Below are positions 18,787 to 27,190 of a stretch of DNA of 64,000 nt, one piece after another. A program made the position numbers and the translations under genes. The notes beneath the pieces are model-generated. The model was not told the origin of the DNA and made no database searches. It saw only the letters and a list, made by a program, of their open reading frames with translations. How positions within the stretch are numbered: position 1 is the stretch's first letter; the number at the start of each line of letters is the position of its first letter. This DNA comes from Streptomyces sp. I6 (GTDB lineage: Bacteria; Actinomycetota; Actinomycetes; Streptomycetales; Streptomycetaceae), in assembly GCA_003725745.1 (NCBI GenBank), contig RHDP01000001.1, positions 4,844,501-4,908,500 of the forward strand, in the 5' to 3' direction.

Positions 18787-19812
18787 ATGCGCATCGGAAT
18801 TCTGACCGCGGGGGGCGACTGTCCCGGCCTCAACGCGGTGATCCGGTCGGTCGTGCACCGTGCGCTGACCGGTTACGGGGATGAAGTCATCGGATTCGAG
18901 GACGGGTTCAAGGGCCTGCTCGAGGGCCACTACCGCACCCTGGACCTCAACGCCGTCAGCGGCATCCTCGCCCGCGGCGGCACGATTCTCGGCTCGGCCC
19001 GGCTGGAACGCTCCCGGCTGTGCGAAGCCGCCGAAAGCAGCCTGGAGTTGGCGCGGAAGTACGGACTGGACGCGCTCGTCCCGGTGGGCGGCGAGGGCAC
19101 GCTGACCGCCGCGCGGATGCTGTCGGACGCCGGCATGCCCGTGGTCGGCGTACCGAAGACCATCGACAACGACATCTCCTCCACGGACCGCACCTTCGGC
19201 TTCGACACCGCCGTGACGGTGGCCACCGAGGCCATCGACCGGCTCAAGACCACCGCGGAGTCCCACCAGCGGGTCATGGTCGTGGAGGTCATGGGACGGC
19301 ACGCCGGCTGGATCGCGCTCGAGTCCGGCATGGCCGGCGGCGCACACGGGATCTGCCTGCCCGAGCGGCCCTTCCTGGTCGAAAACCTGGTCAAGATGGT
19401 CGAGGAGCGTTTCGCCCGGGGCAAGAAGTTCGCGGTCATCTGCGTCGCCGAGGGCGCGCACCCGGCCGAGGGCTCCATGGAGTACAAGAAGGGCGAGATC
19501 GACCAGTACGGGCACGAGCGCTTCACCGGCATCGGCACCCGGCTGGCGGCCGAGTTGGAGCGGCGGATGGGCAAGGAGGCCCGCCCGGTCATCCTGGGCC
19601 ATGTCCAGCGCGGCGGTACGCCCACCGCCTACGACCGGGTGCTCGCCAACCGCTTCGGCTGGCACGCGGTGGAGGCCGTGCACCACGGCGAGTTCGGGAG
19701 GATGACCGCGCTGCGCGGCACCGAGGTGGTCACGGTGCCGCTCGCGGAGGCGGTGACCCGGCTGAAGACCGTGCCGGAGGACCGGGTCCACGAGGCCGAG
19801 TCGGTCTTCTGA
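18787..19812 (+). CDS. pfkA: 6-phosphofructokinase, actinobacterial group (341 aa)
   Basis: It phosphorylates fructose 6-phosphate to the 1,6-bisphosphate. It starts MRIGILTAGGDCPGLN (phosphate-binding loop), followed by PVGGEGTLTAA, PKTIDNDI with the catalytic Asp, VEVMGRHAGWIAL and GHVQRGGTPTAYDR. GGEGT with Gly at the second glycine and Lys in PKTIDND is the pattern of the ATP-using actinobacterial enzymes rather than the pyrophosphate-dependent ones. The ATG is preceded by GGAGA. A TTGACA hexamer at 18645-18650 lies about 140 bp upstream, but no clear -10 box could be paired with it. Confidence 0.95.
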   Translation: MRIGILTAGGDCPGLNAVIRSVVHRALTGYGDEVIGFEDGFKGLLEGHYRTLDLNAVSGILARGGTILGSARLERSRLCEAAESSLELARKYGLDALVPVGGEGTLTAARMLSDAGMPVVGVPKTIDNDISSTDRTFGFDTAVTVATEAIDRLKTTAESHQRVMVVEVMGRHAGWIALESGMAGGAHGICLPERPFLVENLVKMVEERFARGKKFAVICVAEGAHPAEGSMEYKKGEIDQYGHERFTGIGTRLAAELERRMGKEARPVILGHVQRGGTPTAYDRVLANRFGWHAVEAVHHGEFGRMTALRGTEVVTVPLAEAVTRLKTVPEDRVHEAESVF

Positions 19813-19844
19813 GCCGTCCGCCGGCGGTACCGGCCCGTCCGCCG

Positions 19845-19945
19845 GACGACCCCGGGCCGCCGGATGACCCCGGGCCGCTGGATGACCCCGGCCGTGGGAG
19901 GACCGCGGCCGCCGGATGACCCCGGGTCGCCGGACGGACGGTGTC
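19845..19945. repeat. Imperfect 18-bp GC-rich tandem repeat after pfkA
   Basis: Five or so copies of a GCCGCCGGATGACCCCGG-like unit fill the first half of the gap between pfkA and the convergent phosphatase gene. The rest of the gap (19946-20048) shows nothing recognisable. Confidence 0.5.
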
Positions 19946-20048
19946 CGCGGCTGCGGTACGCGCCCGTGCGGGGGGCGACGGGGTCGTCCGGCGGCCCGGG
20001 TGGGGCCGGTGGACGCCGTCCGCGGGTGCGGAGCGGCTGCGGCTCCGG

Positions 20049-20837
20049 TCAGGACAGCTTGCCGCCGTAGTCGGGCAGCTTGAACGTCCGCTCGGCGTGG
20101 CCGCCGGCCAGGTCGCTGGACCGGTTGCCGACATTGGCGATGATCGTGTAGCCCTTGGCCTCGATCTCCTTGCGCTTGCCGGTCTTGTACGTGCTGACCT
20201 CGTCGAACAGGTCCGGCAGGCTGCGCACGTACAGACCGTCGACCGGGAAGCCGGCCTTCCTGAGGTTGTACGAGGTCAGCGTCTCGATGATGCCGGGGCG
20301 GGCGGTGACGAAGAAGATGTCCACCCCGCGGGAGTCCGCGTAGCGGACGAGGTCCAGGACCTGCCCGACCGCGGGCGTCGGGTACTCCCAGAAGTAGTGG
20401 AAGTCCGTCTCCAGCGAGGTGTTGTCGATGTCCAGCACCATTGCCAGCCGCTCGCCGGCGGCTCCGGCCGTGCGCTGCTCGACGTAGGGGCGGGCGGTGG
20501 CGAGGGCCGCCGTGACGTCCCGCTGCCAGGTGGTGTAGTCGACGCCCGCCAGTCCGGCGGCGGTGAGGTCGGCCGTCCTCGGCGTGTGCGCGGTTCCCGC
20601 GGTCGAGGCCGCGTGCGAGGACGGGGAAGTCGCCGAGGAGGCCGCTGAAGTCGTCGGGCTCGCTGAAGTCGCCGGTGCCGCGGGGGGCGCTGCCGTCGCG
20701 GAGGCGGCGGCGGGCGAGGTCCTCGGCGCGGTGCTCGCGGTGTCGGCCGAGGCCGTGGCCGTGGCCGTCATGGTGGCGGTGAGGGTCAGCGCGCCTGCCG
20801 TGACCGCGGCGCGGGTGGTCCATCTGCGTACATGCAT
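20049..20837 (-). CDS. Secreted HAD-family acid phosphatase (262 aa)
   Basis: A signal peptide (basic start, then an Ala/Thr-rich hydrophobic run to TASADTAS) precedes a Ser/Thr/Ala/Pro linker of about 60 residues and a HAD phosphatase domain. The four HAD motifs are visible: LDIDNTSLE (nucleophile Asp and second Asp), FFVTARPG (Thr), YKTGKRKEIE (Lys) and GNRSSDL (metal-binding Asp). This matches the secreted class B or plant-type acid phosphatase family of Streptomyces, which dephosphorylate small organic phosphates outside the cell. The linker may be glycosylated or simply a spacer. The natural substrate is unknown. Confidence 0.88.
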   Translation of the reverse strand: MHVRRWTTRAAVTAGALTLTATMTATATASADTASTAPRTSPAAASATAAPPAAPATSASPTTSAASSATSPSSHAASTAGTAHTPRTADLTAAGLAGVDYTTWQRDVTAALATARPYVEQRTAGAAGERLAMVLDIDNTSLETDFHYFWEYPTPAVGQVLDLVRYADSRGVDIFFVTARPGIIETLTSYNLRKAGFPVDGLYVRSLPDLFDEVSTYKTGKRKEIEAKGYTIIANVGNRSSDLAGGHAERTFKLPDYGGKLS

Positions 20838-21014
20838 GGGGGGTTCGCTCCTGAGGGAGGTCCGGTGGACGCCCTTCGGCCGGGGAGCGCCGAGGGCCTT
20901 GGCATGTTCGCGTCTAACGATGGACGGAACGGAGCGTTCTCTCTACCCCTGGTAACCACGCGATGGCGGAGGGGGATTCGGGCCCGGAGCCGTCCGTGCC
21001 GCGCGCCGGCCGCG

Positions 21015-21710
21015 TTACCCGGAGGCGAGCGCCCAGAAGTGCTCCGCGATCCGGTCGAGGAAGTCCCGCCCCGACTCCCCGGAGCCGGCCGAGGCGCCCC
21101 AGCTGGAGGTGGCGGCCATCCGCGCGTGGTAGTCCGTGTGCAGCCGCTGCAGAACGTCCTCGAGCCGCCGTCGGGGCAGGGGCAGCATCTTCGCCACCGG
21201 GCGTACATACGCCTGCCAGCGGGTGGTCGCCGCGCTGCGCAGCAGCTCCGCCAGCTCCTCGCCGCGCCCGGTGGCGGTCAGCAGCTCGCGCGGGGTCAGG
21301 GACAGCGCCTCGGCGAGCGCGGCGGTCTGCCGCTCGTTTCCGCGCCAGCGGCCGGTGTCCTCCATGCGCCGGTACGTCGACGTGTCCATGCCCACCCGGC
21401 GGGCCAGTTCGTCGGGGCCCAGGGCGCGGGCCATCCGGTGCTCGCGCAGGCTCTGGGGCATGCCGAGCAGCTCGCCGGGCGAGCACCACAGCACTCCCGC
21501 GAGCGCGCTCAGTTCCCGGGAATCCGGCGCCTGGAGTCCCCGTTCCCAGGCGACCACGGTGTCCGGGGTGACCTGGAGTCCGTACTGGGCCTGGAGTCCG
21601 TAGGCGACATGGCCCGGCGCCATCCCCAGGGCCTCGCGCAGTCGGCGGGCGGCAGGAGCGTTGAAAGGCGGGGTGGAGTGCACGCGCACACCGTAGGAGC
21701 GGAGCGTCAC
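21015..21710 (-). CDS. Double helix-turn-helix regulator (231 aa)
   Basis: Two HTH segments are visible. The first (about 20-65) includes ARRLREALGMAPGHVAYGL and TPDTVVAWERG; the second (about 90-145) includes GPDELARRVGMDTSTYRRME. The C-terminal 80 residues are helical and of unknown role. The protein is cytoplasmic. It lies next to, and in the same orientation as, the two-component genes but is separated from them by a 319-bp repeat-rich gap, so it is probably its own unit. Target genes are unknown. Confidence 0.85.
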   Translation of the reverse strand: MTLRSYGVRVHSTPPFNAPAARRLREALGMAPGHVAYGLQAQYGLQVTPDTVVAWERGLQAPDSRELSALAGVLWCSPGELLGMPQSLREHRMARALGPDELARRVGMDTSTYRRMEDTGRWRGNERQTAALAEALSLTPRELLTATGRGEELAELLRSAATTRWQAYVRPVAKMLPLPRRRLEDVLQRLHTDYHARMAATSSWGASAGSGESGRDFLDRIAEHFWALASG

Positions 21711-22029
21711 TGCCGCCTACGGTGCGTTTGCACAAGGTGGGATCTCGTAGGAAGGTCCAGCGGGAGGCCCCCGGCCGTCGACCCACCGGCTTCCCGCCGA
21801 TCGGTCTGCCGCCCGCCGCGCCCGCGCGCCCGGCTGTCCAGCCACCTCACCGGCCTCCCGCCTAGCCGCCTGGCCGCCTGGCCGCCTGCGGAGCCCATCC
21901 ACCCGCCGCGCCCGAGCGCCCGCGCCCCGCCCGCGCCACCCGCGCCCGCGCCTCTGCCGCGCCCGAGCGCCCGCGCCTCTGCCGCGCCCGAGCGCCCGCG
22001 CCCCGGCCGCGCGCGGGTGGCGGCGCCGC
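21711..22029. other. GC-rich gap with short repeats between regulator genes
   Basis: It contains three tandem CTGGCCGC-like units near 21860 and, at about 21905-22015, three copies of a GCGCCCGAGCGCCCGCGCC-type unit separated by CTCTGCC. No gene is seen. It must include the promoter of the double-HTH gene near 21711-21760. Confidence 0.4.
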
Positions 22030-22719
22030 TCAGCGGCCGGAGCGGATCCAGCGGTACTGCAGCTCGGGCCGGCCGACCTGGCCGTACTGCGGGCTGCGCG
22101 CCGCCCGGCCCTCGGTGACGAGATGCTCCAGATAGCGGCGCGCCGTGATGCGTGAGATCCCCACCGCGGCACCGGCCCCGGCGGCGGTGAGCCCGCCGTC
22201 CGTGTCCCGCAGGGTACGGGTGACCGCCTCCAGGGTCGGTGCGCTGAGGCCCTTGGGGAGCGCGGCGGGCCCCGGGGTGCGCAGGGTCGCCAGGGCGCGG
22301 TCCACCTCGTCCTGCCCGGCGGCCTCGCCTGCGGTGGCGCGGAACTCGGCGTACCGGTCGAGGCGGTCGCGCAGTGTGGCGAAGGTGAACGGCTTCAGGA
22401 CGTACTGGACGACTCCCAGGGACACTCCCTCACGGACCACGGCCAGATCCCGGGCGGAGGTCACGGCGATCACGTCGGCAGAGTGGCCGGCGGCCCGCAG
22501 GGCGCGCAGCAGGTGGAGTCCGTGCCCGTCCGGCAGATAGAGGTCGAGCAGGATCAGCTCCACGGGCGTGCGCTCCAGCGCCCGGTACGCCTCGGCCCGC
22601 GAGTGCGCGACCCCGGCCACGGTGAATCCCGGTACGCGTCCCACGTACAGTGCGTGCGCGTCGGCGGCGACGGGGTCGTCCTCGACGACGAGTACCCTGA
22701 TCGGGGCGGGAGCGGTCAT
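22030..22719 (-). CDS. Response regulator of the CitB/DcuR type (229 aa)
   Basis: The N-terminal receiver domain starts IRVLVVEDDPVAADAH with the acidic pocket, then the phosphoacceptor Asp in LILLDLYLPDGHG, the conserved Thr/Ser in VIAVTSARD and Lys in YVLKPF. The C-terminal part (about 150-229) has a helix-turn-helix (TAAGAGAAVGISRITARRYL) and the terminal REL-type motif GRPELQYRW of the CitT/DcuR group. It follows the kinase gene by 40 bp and should activate C4-dicarboxylate or citrate uptake, most likely dctA next door. Confidence 0.9.
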   Translation of the reverse strand: MTAPAPIRVLVVEDDPVAADAHALYVGRVPGFTVAGVAHSRAEAYRALERTPVELILLDLYLPDGHGLHLLRALRAAGHSADVIAVTSARDLAVVREGVSLGVVQYVLKPFTFATLRDRLDRYAEFRATAGEAAGQDEVDRALATLRTPGPAALPKGLSAPTLEAVTRTLRDTDGGLTAAGAGAAVGISRITARRYLEHLVTEGRAARSPQYGQVGRPELQYRWIRSGR

Positions 22720-22759
22720 CTCGCCGCCTCCGTCCGGGGCCTGGGCCAGGGGAGTCCGT

Positions 22760-24540
22760 TCATACGGCGGCCTCCGAGGTCCGCAGGGGCAGCCGTACGG
22801 TGAACTCGGCACCGCCGCATGGGCTTCGGGTCGCCTCGACGGTGCCCCGCCCCGGTGCACGGCCTGCCGCACCAGCGCGAGCCCCAGCCCTCGTCCCGGG
22901 CCCCTGGTCGACCAGCCGCGTGCGAACACGGCCTCCGCCTCGCCGGGCCCGAGCCCCGGCCCCGTGTCGCTGACGCGCAGTACCAGCTCGTCCTCGTCGG
23001 CCCGGGCGGTGACCTCGACCCGCGGGCGCGTGCCCGCGGCACCGGTGTGCGCCGCGGCACCGGCATGCTCGGGCGCGCCTCCGGTGCGGCCCGAGAGGAC
23101 CCGGGACGGTGCGGCCCCGGCGGGGGACGGTGCGGCCCCGGTGGGGGACGGTGCGGCCCCGGTGGGGGACCGTGCGTCGCCGCGCGGCGCGGGTACGGCC
23201 GGCGCTCCCGGGGGCCGCGGCGCGGAGGACGCCTCGACCGCGTTGTCGATGAGGTTGCCGAGTACGGTGACCAGGTCCCGGGCCGGCAGCCAGGATGGAA
23301 GGACGCCGTCGTCGATGCGGCTGTCGTCGGTGAGGACCAGTTCGACGCCGCTCTCGTTGGCCTGGGCCGCCTTGCCGAGGAGCAGGGCCGCCAGGACCGG
23401 CTCGCCGACCGCCGTCACCACCCGGTCCGTGAGCACCTGGGCCAGTTCGAGTTCGGCGGTGGCGAACTCGACCGCCTCGTCCACCCGGCCCAGTTCGATG
23501 AGCGAGACCACGGTGTGCAGCCGGTTGGCCGCCTCGTGGGCCTGGGCGCGCAGCGCCTGGGTGAAGCCGCGCTCGGAGTCCAGCTCGCCGGTCAGCGACT
23601 GGAGTTCGGTGTGGTCCCGCAGGGTCACCACCGTGCCCCGGCGCTCGCCGCCGACCACCGGCTGGGTGGACACGACGAGCACCCGCTCGGCCGTGAGATG
23701 CAGTTCGTCGACCCGGGGCTCGCTCCCGAGCAGAGCCCCCGTCAGTCCGGGCGGCAGACCGAGTTCGCCGGCGCTCCGGCCCACGGCGTCCGCGCCGAGG
23801 CCCAGCAACTCCCGCGCTCCGTCGTTGATCAGGGCGATGCGCCGCTGCCCGTCGAGCATCAGCAGCCCCTCGCGCACCGCGTGCAGGGTAGCCTCGTGGT
23901 AGGTGTGCATGCGGCTCAGCTCCGCCGCGTTCATCCCGTGCGTGTGCCGCCGCAGCCGGGCGTTGACCACGTACGCCCCGAGACCGCCGAGGGCCAGTGC
24001 CGCGCCCGCCATCCCGAGCAGCGCGGTGACCTGCCTGCCGAGCTGCTCGCTGATCTTGTCGATGGTGATGCCCGCGCTGACCAGCGCGACGGTCTTCCCG
24101 GAGGCGTCCCGCACCGGGGCGACCGTCCGCACCGACGGCCCGAGCGTCCCCGTGTAGGTCTCCGAGACGGTGCGTCCCTTCCGTGCCTCGTCGATGTGGC
24201 CCAGATAGACATGCCCTATCTGTCCTGGTTCGGGATGGGTCCAGCGCTTGCCGTCCGGCGCCATGACCACCACGAAGTCGACCCCCGCGTCCTCCCGCAG
24301 CCGCTCGGTGTACGGCTGGAGCAGCGCCGTCGGGTCGGCGGACCGGACGGCCGCCACCACCGACGGGTGGTCCGCCACCGCGGCCGCCGTGGCCGTCGTC
24401 TGCCGGCGTGCGGTCTCCTCCGCCTGGGAGCGGTCCATGGCGTACGAGAAGAGCGCGAAGCCGCCGACGATCGCGGCGACCAGCACGACCTGCATCGCGA
24501 AGAGCTGGCCGGCGAGGCTCCGTGGGCGGGGTATGCGCAT
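22760..24540 (-). CDS. CitA/DcuS-type sensor histidine kinase, frameshifted near the 3' end
   Basis: Membrane sensor of the citrate/C4-dicarboxylate family. There is one membrane segment near residues 15-35, an extracytoplasmic sCache-like domain (about 45-165), a second membrane segment, a PAS domain, the phosphoacceptor helix LRAQAHEAANRLH, an N-box NLIDNAVEA and a G-box DTGPGLG. The ATP domain is split by a Pro/Ala-rich insert made of 21-bp repeats. Reading shifts frame near 22850 in a C/G run; in the shifted frame it ends GGAEFTVRLPLRTSEAAV at 22760, the normal family end. Without that correction the frame runs on into the response regulator and would give a false fusion. The ATG at 24540 is chosen because the first membrane segment follows directly. 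Confidence 0.85.
23103..23176. repeat. 21-bp in-frame tandem repeat inside the sensor kinase gene
   Basis: Three and a half near-perfect copies of a 21-bp unit encode S-P-T/A-G-A-A-P repeats inserted between the N-box and G-box of the ATP-binding domain. The period is a multiple of three, so copy-number changes would keep the frame. Confidence 0.7.
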
Positions 24541-24668
24541 GGCCCAAGTCTGCCCGTCCCGTTTCGTGTGAACGAAACGTACGCAACGGTGACCGGGGTC
24601 ACAGGGTGCTGCATAGTCACGGGCGTCCACCGGGACGTGGACGCACATCAGGCCGAGGAGGAATCCCC

Positions 24669-26066
24669 GTGGCAACCCCAGCAGCCGCAAGGCGGGACCG
24701 CACCCACTATCTGTATCTCGCCGTCATCGGCGCCGTCGTGCTCGGCGTCGTCGTGGGCTTCGCCGCCCCCGGCGTGGCCGTCGAACTCAAGCCGATCGGC
24801 ACGGGGTTCGTGAACCTGATCAAGATGATGATCTCCCCGATCATCTTCTGCACGATCGTGCTCGGCGTCGGCTCGGTCCGCAAGGCCGCCAAGGTCGGTG
24901 CCGTCGGAGGTCTGGCCCTCGGGTACTTCCTGGTGATGTCGACGGTCGCGCTGGCCATCGGCCTGGTGGTGGGCAACCTGCTCGACCCGGGCCACGGGCT
25001 GCAGCTGACGGACGCGGCGAGGGCGGCGGGCGGCAAGCAGGCCGAGGGTGCGAGCGCGGGCACCGTGGACTTCCTCCTCGGGGTCATCCCGACCACGCTG
25101 GTCTCCGCCTTCACCGAGGGCGAGGTGCTGCAGACCCTGCTCGTGGCGCTGCTCGCGGGGTTCGCCCTGCAGGCCATGGGTCCCGCCGGGGAGCCCATCC
25201 TGCGCGGTATCGGGCACATCCAGAAGCTCGTGTTCCGCATCCTTGCGATGATCATGTGGGCGGCCCCGGTGGGCGCCTTCGGCGCGATCGCCGCCGTGGT
25301 CGGCGAGACCGGCGTCGACGCCCTGAAGTCTCTCGCGGTCATCATGATCGGCTTCTATGTCACCTGTGCGCTGTTCGTGGTCGTCGTCCTCGGTCTGCTG
25401 CTGCGGGTCGTCGCCGGAGTGAACCTCTTCTCGCTGCTGCGCTACCTGGGCCGGGAGTTCCTGCTGATCCTCTCCACCTCGTCGTCCGAGTCGGCCCTGC
25501 CGCGGCTCATCGCGAAGATGGAGCACCTGGGCGTCTCGAAGCCCGTCGTCGGCATCACCGTCCCGACCGGCTACTCCTTCAACCTGGACGGCACCGCGAT
25601 CTATCTCACGATGGGCTCGCTGTTCGTCGCCGAGGCGATGGGCACCCCGCTCTCGGTCGGCGAGCAGATCTCGCTGCTGATCTTCATGATCATCGCCTCG
25701 AAGGGCGCCGCGGGCGTCACCGGCGCCGGCCTCGCGACCCTCGCGGGCGGCCTCCAGTCGCACAAGCCCGCGCTGGTCGACGGCGTCGGCCTGATCGTCG
25801 GCATCGACCGCTTCATGAGCGAGGCGCGCGCCCTCACCAACTTCGCGGGCAACGCCGTCGCCACGGTGCTGGTCGGCACCTGGACCAAGGAGATCGACAA
25901 GGAGCGCGCCGCCGAGGTGCTCGCGGGCCGCCTCCCGTTCGACGAGGAGACCTTCATCGACGACCACGCTCCGGCCCCGGCCCCGGCCCCGGCCCCGGCC
26001 GCGACCTCGGCCGCGACGCCGGAACGGCGGGACGAGGACCGCAGGGAGCCGGCCGTCACGGTCTGA
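24669..26066 (+). CDS. dctA: Dicarboxylate/proton or sodium symporter, DctA/DAACS family (465 aa)
   Basis: Inner-membrane importer for C4-dicarboxylates such as succinate, fumarate or malate. The GTG at 24669 follows GAGGAGG. Family signatures are present: the serine-rich re-entrant loop LSTSSSESALPRL, YSFNLDGTAIYLTM, and GIDRFMSEARALTNFAGNAV for substrate and cation binding. About eight hydrophobic segments fit the fold. The C-terminus is an Ala/Pro repeat tail from a GGCCCC repeat. It is divergent from the CitA/DcuS-type kinase across 128 bp, the usual arrangement for a transporter under that system. Confidence 0.93.
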   Translation: MATPAAARRDRTHYLYLAVIGAVVLGVVVGFAAPGVAVELKPIGTGFVNLIKMMISPIIFCTIVLGVGSVRKAAKVGAVGGLALGYFLVMSTVALAIGLVVGNLLDPGHGLQLTDAARAAGGKQAEGASAGTVDFLLGVIPTTLVSAFTEGEVLQTLLVALLAGFALQAMGPAGEPILRGIGHIQKLVFRILAMIMWAAPVGAFGAIAAVVGETGVDALKSLAVIMIGFYVTCALFVVVVLGLLLRVVAGVNLFSLLRYLGREFLLILSTSSSESALPRLIAKMEHLGVSKPVVGITVPTGYSFNLDGTAIYLTMGSLFVAEAMGTPLSVGEQISLLIFMIIASKGAAGVTGAGLATLAGGLQSHKPALVDGVGLIVGIDRFMSEARALTNFAGNAVATVLVGTWTKEIDKERAAEVLAGRLPFDEETFIDDHAPAPAPAPAPAATSAATPERRDEDRREPAVTV

Positions 26067-26083
26067 GCGGGCGGCCGTGCGTG

Positions 26084-26114
26084 CGGGTCCGGGGTGGTCT
26101 GCGCCCCGGGCCCG
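26084..26114 (+). terminator. Terminator after dctA
   Basis: An 11-bp inverted repeat (CGGGTCCGGGG against CCCCGGGCCCG, one G-T wobble) with a 9-nt loop begins 18 bp after the stop codon. Confidence 0.6.
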
Positions 26115-26225
26115 CGCCTGTGCCGGTTCCCCACCTCTGCCCGGGCCCGCGCCTCTGTCCCGCCCTGTGGTGCCCGGCGCCGGAGTGGGAGGTGGCCGGT
26201 CGCGGCGCCGTCGCGGTCGGTGGGT

Positions 26226-26480
26226 CGCGGCACGGTCACCGTGCCCCTCGAACCGCGCCTGCCCGACGGCCCGTGGAAGGCCGCACTGACGATGCAGAGC
26301 GGCACCGTGCAGCGGACGAGCACGGCGACCGTGACGCTGGCCGCGGAGAAGCGGACGTCCCACGCGCTCCTCTACGCCGGGGCCGCCGCGGCCGCCGCCC
26401 TGGCCGCCGGCGCCGTCGCCCTGGCGGTGACCCGGCGCCGCCGGCGAAGCAGCGGGCCGGTGGCGACCCCCTCCGGCTGA
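26226..26480 (+). pseudogene. C-terminal remnant of a membrane-anchored surface protein
   Basis: In one frame the sequence reads VPLEPRLPDGPWKAALTMQ, then a Thr-rich strand region, a 20-residue hydrophobic helix (Ala-rich, to AVALAV) and an Arg-rich tail. This is the typical end of an extracellular beta-domain with a C-terminal anchor. No credible start or N-terminal domain exists upstream (26115-26225 is low-complexity GC), so it looks like the surviving 3' end of a longer gene. The remaining gap to 26744 shows no gene. Confidence 0.45.
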
Positions 26481-26744
26481 CGGCATCGCGTGGCCGTGCC
26501 GGGCCCGACCGGGCCCCGGCTCGGGTTCTCACGGGCCCCGGTCCGTCCGGCGCGATGGGCGCGGACACCACCTCCCCGTGTCCGCCGGCATGTGCCCCGA
26601 GTGCCCCGCCCGCGGCCGGGGGGACACGGGAGCGGACCCGTCCGGCCCCCTCCGGCCCCGGATCCCCGCCCGGCCCCCTCCGGCTGGCCGGAACCCGGCC
26701 GGTACCGGACGGTGGACCCGGGGGTGATCCGACGGGAGAGACAG

Positions 26745-27065
26745 ATGCCCAAATACCTGGTCCAGGCGAGCTACACCGCGCAGGGCACCGAGGGGCTGCT
26801 CGCCGAGGGCGGTACGGGCCGCCGGGAGGCCGTGGAGCAGGTGCTCCGCTCCTGCGGCGGCAGCCTGGAATGGATGTACTTCGCGTTCGGGGAGGACGAC
26901 CTGTACTGCGTGGTGGACATGCCGGACGCCGTCTCGATGGCCGCCACCTCCATGAAGGTCCGCGCCACGGGGGCGGTCCGCTCCCGGGCCGTGCTCCTGC
27001 TCAGCCCCGAGGACATCGACACGGCCGCGCGGAAGCCGGTCGAGTTCCGCGCGCCCGGAGCCTGA
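26745..27065 (+). CDS. GYD domain-containing protein (106 aa)
   Basis: The ATG at 26745 follows GGGAGAG. The product begins MPKYLVQASYTAQGTEGLL, has an Arg/Glu helix, the SLEWMYFAFGEDDLYCVVDM strand pair, and a C-terminal helix, the pattern of the ferredoxin-like GYD family (PF08734), whose role is unknown. Length is typical. It is a single-gene unit flanked by a remnant upstream and a strong hairpin downstream. Confidence 0.88.
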   Translation: MPKYLVQASYTAQGTEGLLAEGGTGRREAVEQVLRSCGGSLEWMYFAFGEDDLYCVVDMPDAVSMAATSMKVRATGAVRSRAVLLLSPEDIDTAARKPVEFRAPGA

Positions 27066-27082
27066 GCCCCGGGCGCTCGGAC

Positions 27083-27111
27083 GTGCCGCCGGGGCGGGGA
27101 CCCGGCGGCAC
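27083..27111 (+). terminator. Terminator after the GYD gene
   Basis: A perfect 11-bp inverted repeat (GTGCCGCCGGG and complement) with a 7-nt loop lies 17 bp after the stop. Confidence 0.65.
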
Positions 27112-27190
27112 CCGCCGTACACCGCGGCCGCGGCACCGTGCCGGGCCGCGCCGGGGCCGCGGGACCGCGGATCGGTGCGGCCTCCTCCGC

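Noticed and set aside
22030-24690. A single kinase-response regulator hybrid protein of about 880 residues
   Set aside because: The kinase changes frame at 22850; in the proper frame it ends normally at 22760, and the regulator has its own ATG and ribosome site.
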